From contig NC_081340.1 of the NCBI RefSeq assembly GCF_022539665.2, forward strand, positions 6,075,357-6,139,356: a stretch of DNA of 64,000 bases, given 5' to 3'. This stretch comes from Daphnia carinata (lineage: Eukaryota; Arthropoda; Branchiopoda; Diplostraca; Daphniidae). This document shows, piece after piece, positions 59,592-64,000 of this stretch. Positions within the stretch are counted from its first letter, which is position 1, and each line of letters starts with the position of its first letter. The notes under the pieces are model-generated. The model was given only the letters and a program-made list of their open reading frames with translations, was not told the DNA's origin and searched no databases. The position numbers and the translations under genes are program-made.

Positions 59592-60109
59592 GTAAACAAC
59601 ATCAACTGTCCCATATCAAAATGGGTTTCAAAGTTTTAGGCAACAATTTATTAGACACTAAGCGGAGGCCGTTAGTCCGGCTGTCGCACCGACTCACGTT
59701 CACGGCGTTACGTGACGCGGGAAAAATCTATTAATATGGGGGAGGGGGGGGGAACGGTTATGTCATTTTCTTTCGGTAACAGTTTTTTTCCTTTTCGCTT
59801 TTGTTTTTGTGTCTGCAATTGGAAATGGCTCTTTATTTTTCGTGAATGCCACAAGAGTGCTTCATCAGCTAAGAGCTACAGTGTTCTATTTGCCTTTCTT
59901 TCTTTCCGCTGGAAATAAATAAATAGTTGAACGAGCGAGAAAACAAAAAATCAGGAAAGAAAACAAATGTTTGCGCCATAGCCTCGGGCACTTTTAGCGC
60001 GCGGATGTCATCAATTTGAGGATTTTTTTAAAAAAGAAAGAACAACACACAACAAAAAAAAAAAAAGAAAAAAGAATTGAACAGGACCAACGAACTGCAG
60101 TTCAAAGAA

Positions 60110-60140
<31 letters not shown>

Positions 60141-62474
60141 GCTTATACTAAGTGATGGCGAGGAAGCCTAACCGGACGGGGCAATTCTGAAACATGTGGC
60201 GTGTTATTTATTTAAATCATGATTATTATTTATATTTATATATATATATTTTTTTTTTGTTCTTTTGTAATCCGAATATAAGAGAGGACGAAAGGGGTGG
60301 TTGAACGGGTAGGGCCGGAAGAAGCATTCGATAGTTCTGACAAGATCTGAAAACAGGAAAATTAGAGCGTGAGAGGGAGTGGGGGTGGGGTGGGGGAATG
60401 ATATAGCCGAGCGCAGAGAATGAAATGCTACACGAATGTTGACTAACGGAATTTCAACATGGTTTTACTGCGGATGGATGAAAAACGAAACGCCGCGCAT
60501 TACAATCATCCTACCGGAATTGAAATGTGGGAGATCACGACCACATTTCTACGAACGACTGAATAAACAAAATCACAAGAAAAACTTGAGATTCCCATCA
60601 TTTGATGGGCTTTTGTTTAACACACCGTCAACTCGGATCCGATTGTTTTTCATTTGTAGATTGAAAAGAAAACAAAAGGAGAGAAAACAAGGCCAATTAA
60701 CGATGTCAAAAGAAAACAACTTCGCCCTTTTCTCGTTTTTGACGTTGAAGCGAGTTTGAATCATTTGGGAGATATTAACGTCTATCTGAATATCAGGTCG
60801 GCTACTACATAGAGAGGATTTTTTTATTTTTTATTTTTTTATTTTTTTTTCTCCAAGTCCAGTGACGTCGCCGATGTTTGGAAACTGATTTGACAAGGGG
60901 AGGGAAAAGCTCTTTCTAACGAATAGCCGAACATTTTGACGACCAATCAAAAATCAAATGAGCAAACGTGTTTTTGTGTGGTCCAACCGGTTGTACCGAA
61001 ACACAAACGACACGGACCATGATCGAGTTTTCTCGTAATGGGACAAAATTGTCAGAGCCTCGGGGGTAATGTCAAGATTGTCTCGACATTTTCAAGACGC
61101 ACCGCTCCATGTCTGACGAGCTTCAATATGACCCAGACAACCGGAATGCCACGTCTTCCGACCAAAGAGGGTTACACTATCGCAGCCGCAAATGCATTCG
61201 CATTCCGAAAAAATCAAGTCAACGGACAAAAAAAAAAAAAAAAATCGAAAAGAAAAAAGAAAATTGAGCTTTCGTTTACATTTTCTGACTGGAATCCGTA
61301 ACTATAAACAAATATTGCTAGCATGCTTGTCAAACGTTCGATTTTCATCGTGACACGGCAGAAATTTACATGTTCTATTTGTTTGTTTCCTCATTATTTT
61401 ATTTTTTATTTTTTTTTTTTTTTTGAGCCGAAAATCTGCTGAAATGGCACCTGGCCCGCTTTTTTTTTTGGGGGGGGAGGGTTTTGTTTGAACTTTATTA
61501 CGAAACGTGCTGATTCAACAAAAGGCAGATGATGAAAAGGAACGACGGGCAGAGGCACATTTTCAATTTACGCAATGTCGGTGGGATTCGTTGGATGTCA
61601 TTTCTTTGCCTCGACACGCGCAGCTCCCGCTTAATTGTTTGATTCATATTCTCCGTGCCTTTTTGTTGAAGAGAGATGCCAGTAAACAAAGGAAGACGGC
61701 AGAAAGAAGGCGATAAAAATGAATCTCAATACAAAAATGGATTTTCCCGTTAACGTTTCAAAAATGAAAAATGAGAAAGAAAAAAAAAAAAGAAAAAAAA
61801 TCGAAACAATAATGTCTATTGTTTTCTGGTTTGATTCGCTTTTGCAGAGCGTTGAGGACGATGCGTCAACGGAAATGGAGGACTACGTCAATGACAATCC
61901 TGTCATTGAAGTCGATGACAGTGGGGTGCCCGTTTGCCCACCAGTGGTATGTATTTCAAATTTTGGGAACAATCAGATATCATATTTTCAAAAGCCTTAT
62001 TTGTTTAGAGTATTAAAAAAAAAACAAAAAAAAAACAAGCTATTAGAATGGAATCCATTATCCCAATTTTTCGTTTCTAGGAATCAACTTTTAATGGACT
62101 AAAAAAATGTTTTTTTGTTTTTTTTTTTTTTAAATCAGGTAAACCATCCGCAAGCTTGTTATGCCAAGATATGTCGTTCGGATATCGATTGCCTTGGAGG
62201 TAAAACAGAACGCGTTTGCTGCTACAACGGGTAAAGCATTACATAATCAATTTACCAATTGCGGCCAAACACCTTTCAAAATTTGCAATTGCAATGCCAT
62301 TTAGTTGCATCCGAACGTGCATGATTAAAGTCAAACCGCCACCTTTCTTTGATTACGTGGAGAGCTACAGCGACTCCCATCGCAAATCAGGTGAGTACCG
62401 ACAATTAAAACAAAATCTATCATATTTCATTAACGGCCCAACATTTCGAAACAAAATGGAAGAAAGGCTTTCCC

Positions 62475-62505
<31 letters not shown>

Positions 62506-63166
62506 AAAGAAAAGTCTGAAAAACATTGGACGATAATGATGATGACATTATTGCGCAGGAGAATTCATTGCCCTCCCGCAGCGCCCCGTACTCCACGTGT
62601 GTTTAGATTAGTAATTTTCTCTTTGTGAGACGATTGCGGCAGGCCCGAACGCATTTTCACTATGGCGGCACGCGTGAGAAAAAAAAAAAAAGAAAAGAAA
62701 ATCATGAGAAATGAAGCGAAACTACCACAGGCTGTTTGAGCGCTCGTAAGTAAAAAAACTTCTCGTCAGCTGTAATTCACCCGCAGAGGAGGACAAACAA
62801 GCAACCACCGAAAACCGGGGTCTCCCCCCCCCCCCAAAAAAAAAAAAAAAAACACAGCCGTAATGAATTTAATGGCCATCATAAAGAGGCGATGCCGTCG
62901 TCGGCCTTGTTAAATTATATTTTAGCTACCGCGGATGATGTCTTTTCCCCCCTTCCGATTTACGCACTGGCGACGCATTTGCTCAAAGGGACCACAAAGG
63001 AAAAAAAAAAAAAATTAAAAGAAGCGGAACGGGATGAGCGTGTCAAAGTGTTTAAATTAGATCGTACCCTTGATATTTTCTAATAATGAGACTGGGAACA
63101 GGGAAATAAAAAAAAAAAATAATAAAAGTCTGAAAGCGCATTTTATACGAAAAAAAAAATGGAGGG

Positions 63167-63199
<33 letters not shown>

Positions 63200-63450
63200 C
63201 GGAAATAGATCGAATAACATTAGTGGTCAGTTTTCTCTTTTTTTTTTTGTTGTTGTTATTGTAGGGGAGGGGGCACGGTCCCGATATTCAATTAAAGCGG
63301 CGTGAGCTCACATCCGGAAACTCTCGTTGAGAATAGATCGAACAAATACACACAAGAAAATCCCCCATTCTTCCTTATGCGTGTGTGACCGATTGAGTAA
63401 TAATAGGAAGGGGAAGGAAAGACTGTTGGGAAATTTTTTTTTAATGTATC

Positions 63451-63481
<31 letters not shown>

Positions 63482-63908
63482 TCTTCTCAATAGAAAGTTT
63501 TGTGTTCCCGTTGAACACAATGCCATTTCTCCTCGTCCGCGGCCCTTCTTTAGATAATGTATTCCTTTCACGATAATAATCGAAGTCAAGCAAAAATGGA
63601 CGTGCGTGTTCTTTCAAATGTACGAATGATAATGCCGCCTCGACGCCCTCCCCCTCTCCACCCACAATTTCTTTTGATTATTATGTTTGAAGTTTTTTTT
63701 TTTGTTGTTCTGTTATCCCCGATTCGTTGGGATTTCTATTTTGGCAGATGTCGGTATGGGACAAAATATTCGTGCGGGATCGGCGGAAGTGGCTGAATTC
63801 CAGCGGCCCGCCATTGTGCTGACTCTGCCCGGCGGATGCCACCTAACCCAGGAGCAGTACGACACTTATCAAAAATTCCAAGTATCCCCCAACATTCGGC
63901 AGTGGTAA
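59466..63908 (+). CDS. WFDC1: Secreted WAP four-disulfide-core protein, WFDC1/ps20-like (5 exons seen)
   Basis: WAP proteins are small secreted disulfide-rich proteins; WFDC1 (ps20) is an extracellular growth-regulating protein in vertebrates. Exons: 59466-59591, 61848-61946, 62139-62230, 62305-62390, 63748-63908 (or to 63904 if the GTAAAT there is a donor). Phases join without a break for about 185 codons. Residues 1-31 form a signal peptide, 43-75 are an acidic linker, and 70-115 carry a WAP core: CPP, ACYAKICRSDIDCLGG, then CCYNGC and TCMIKVKPPPFFDYVESY. The CCYNGC plus PPP-x-x-D-Y/W pattern is typical of WFDC1. The last exon holds only one Cys, whereas WFDC1 has more near its C-terminus, so the gene may continue beyond the window. 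Confidence 0.78.
59592..61847 (+). other. WFDC1-like intron 1
   Basis: A 2.3-kb intron with a 29-base A-run near 60109-60137, a (TA)n run near 60238-60249, and GGGGTGGGG tracts near 60380-60395. No gene was seen; ORFs such as 60436-60759 resemble no family. Confidence 0.55.
61848..61946 (+). CDS. WFDC1: WFDC1-like exon 2, acidic linker and first WAP Cys
   Basis: SVEDDASTEMEDYVNDNPVI and then DDSGVPVCPPV. Acceptor TTGCAG, donor AGTG|GTATGT, phase 0. Confidence 0.82.
62139..62230 (+). CDS. WFDC1: WFDC1-like exon 3, WAP core
   Basis: VNHPQACYAKICRSDIDCLG and GKTERVCCYNG, five of the WAP cysteines. Donor ACGG|GTAAAG, phase 2, so the Gly codon is split by the intron. Confidence 0.88.
62305..62390 (+). 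CDS. WFDC1: WFDC1-like exon 4, end of WAP domain
   Basis: CIRTCMIKVKPPPFFDYVES completes the WAP domain; CxxxC spacing and the PPP tract match WFDC1. Donor TCAG|GTGAGT, phase 1. Confidence 0.88.
62391..63747 (+). other. WFDC1-like intron 4
   Basis: A 1.4-kb intron with A-runs near 62475-62510 and 63171-63197 and a T-run near 63451-63476. No coding evidence. Confidence 0.55.
63748..63908 (+). CDS. WFDC1: WFDC1-like exon 5 (last visible)
   Basis: Acceptor TTGGCAG at 63747. In the frame set by exon 4 it reads DVGMGQNIRAGSAEVAEFQR, then LPGGCHLTQEQYDTYQKF. It either stops at TAA 63906-63908 or is spliced at TG|GTAAAT (63904/63905). The segment is not clearly similar to vertebrate WFDC1, so its membership rests on frame and splice sites. 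Confidence 0.6.
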
Positions 63909-64000
63909 ATCAAATCAAATATTTTTGTTTTTTTTTTTTTGTTTTAAAGAGAGAAAATAACAGACACAAAAAATGGGAGAGAACGAAAGAGACAAAAGAC

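Overview
The window is animal nuclear DNA. Genes are split by GT-AG introns, many of them only 60-90 bp in the compact gene, and the long introns are packed with mononucleotide runs. The gene set (a Sidestep-family receptor, UNC79 and a WFDC1-like WAP protein) points to an arthropod. Intron style and base composition suggest a branchiopod crustacean such as Daphnia, but that is inference. No bacterial-type operons, CRISPR arrays or intact transposase genes were seen.

1-38500 (+): one long gene for a Sidestep-like cell-surface receptor. A non-coding first exon probably ends at 580. Coding runs from 6233 to 37029 in 14 exons whose phases join without a break (3150 nt, 1049 aa). The protein has a signal/anchor segment, five Ig domains, one fibronectin III-like domain, a transmembrane helix and a tail with two ITIM-like tyrosine motifs. 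Its introns, up to 10.4 kb, hold mostly poly-A/T and microsatellites.

38500-48055: a gene-poor stretch with far fewer homopolymers. It contains exon-like ORFs of unknown, partly membrane-type, origin (39955-42110), a 23-46 bp GC-rich minisatellite (42270-42640), a 315-bp hairpin-rich element with 17-bp terminal inverted repeats (42680-42994), three decayed tRNA-like sequences (43141-43503) and a row of hairpins (43761-44033). On the minus strand is a broken, partly duplicated copy of the C-terminal third of the RNA polymerase III largest subunit (46553-44359). A degenerate copy of part of unc79 exon 12 (47887-48009) lies just beyond the unc79 stop codon.

48056-58069 (-): a complete unc79 gene of 25 coding exons (7413 nt, 2470 aa), the large auxiliary subunit of the NALCN sodium-leak channel complex. 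All exon phases are consistent, and blocks match vertebrate UNC79 from the first coding exon to the C-terminus.

59466-63908 (+): a divergently oriented gene for a secreted WAP four-disulfide-core protein of the WFDC1/ps20 type. Five exons are visible and the gene may continue past the right edge.

Side and UNC79 both act in the nervous system in other animals. Nothing here shows that the three genes are co-regulated, beyond the head-to-head promoter region shared by unc79 and WFDC1.
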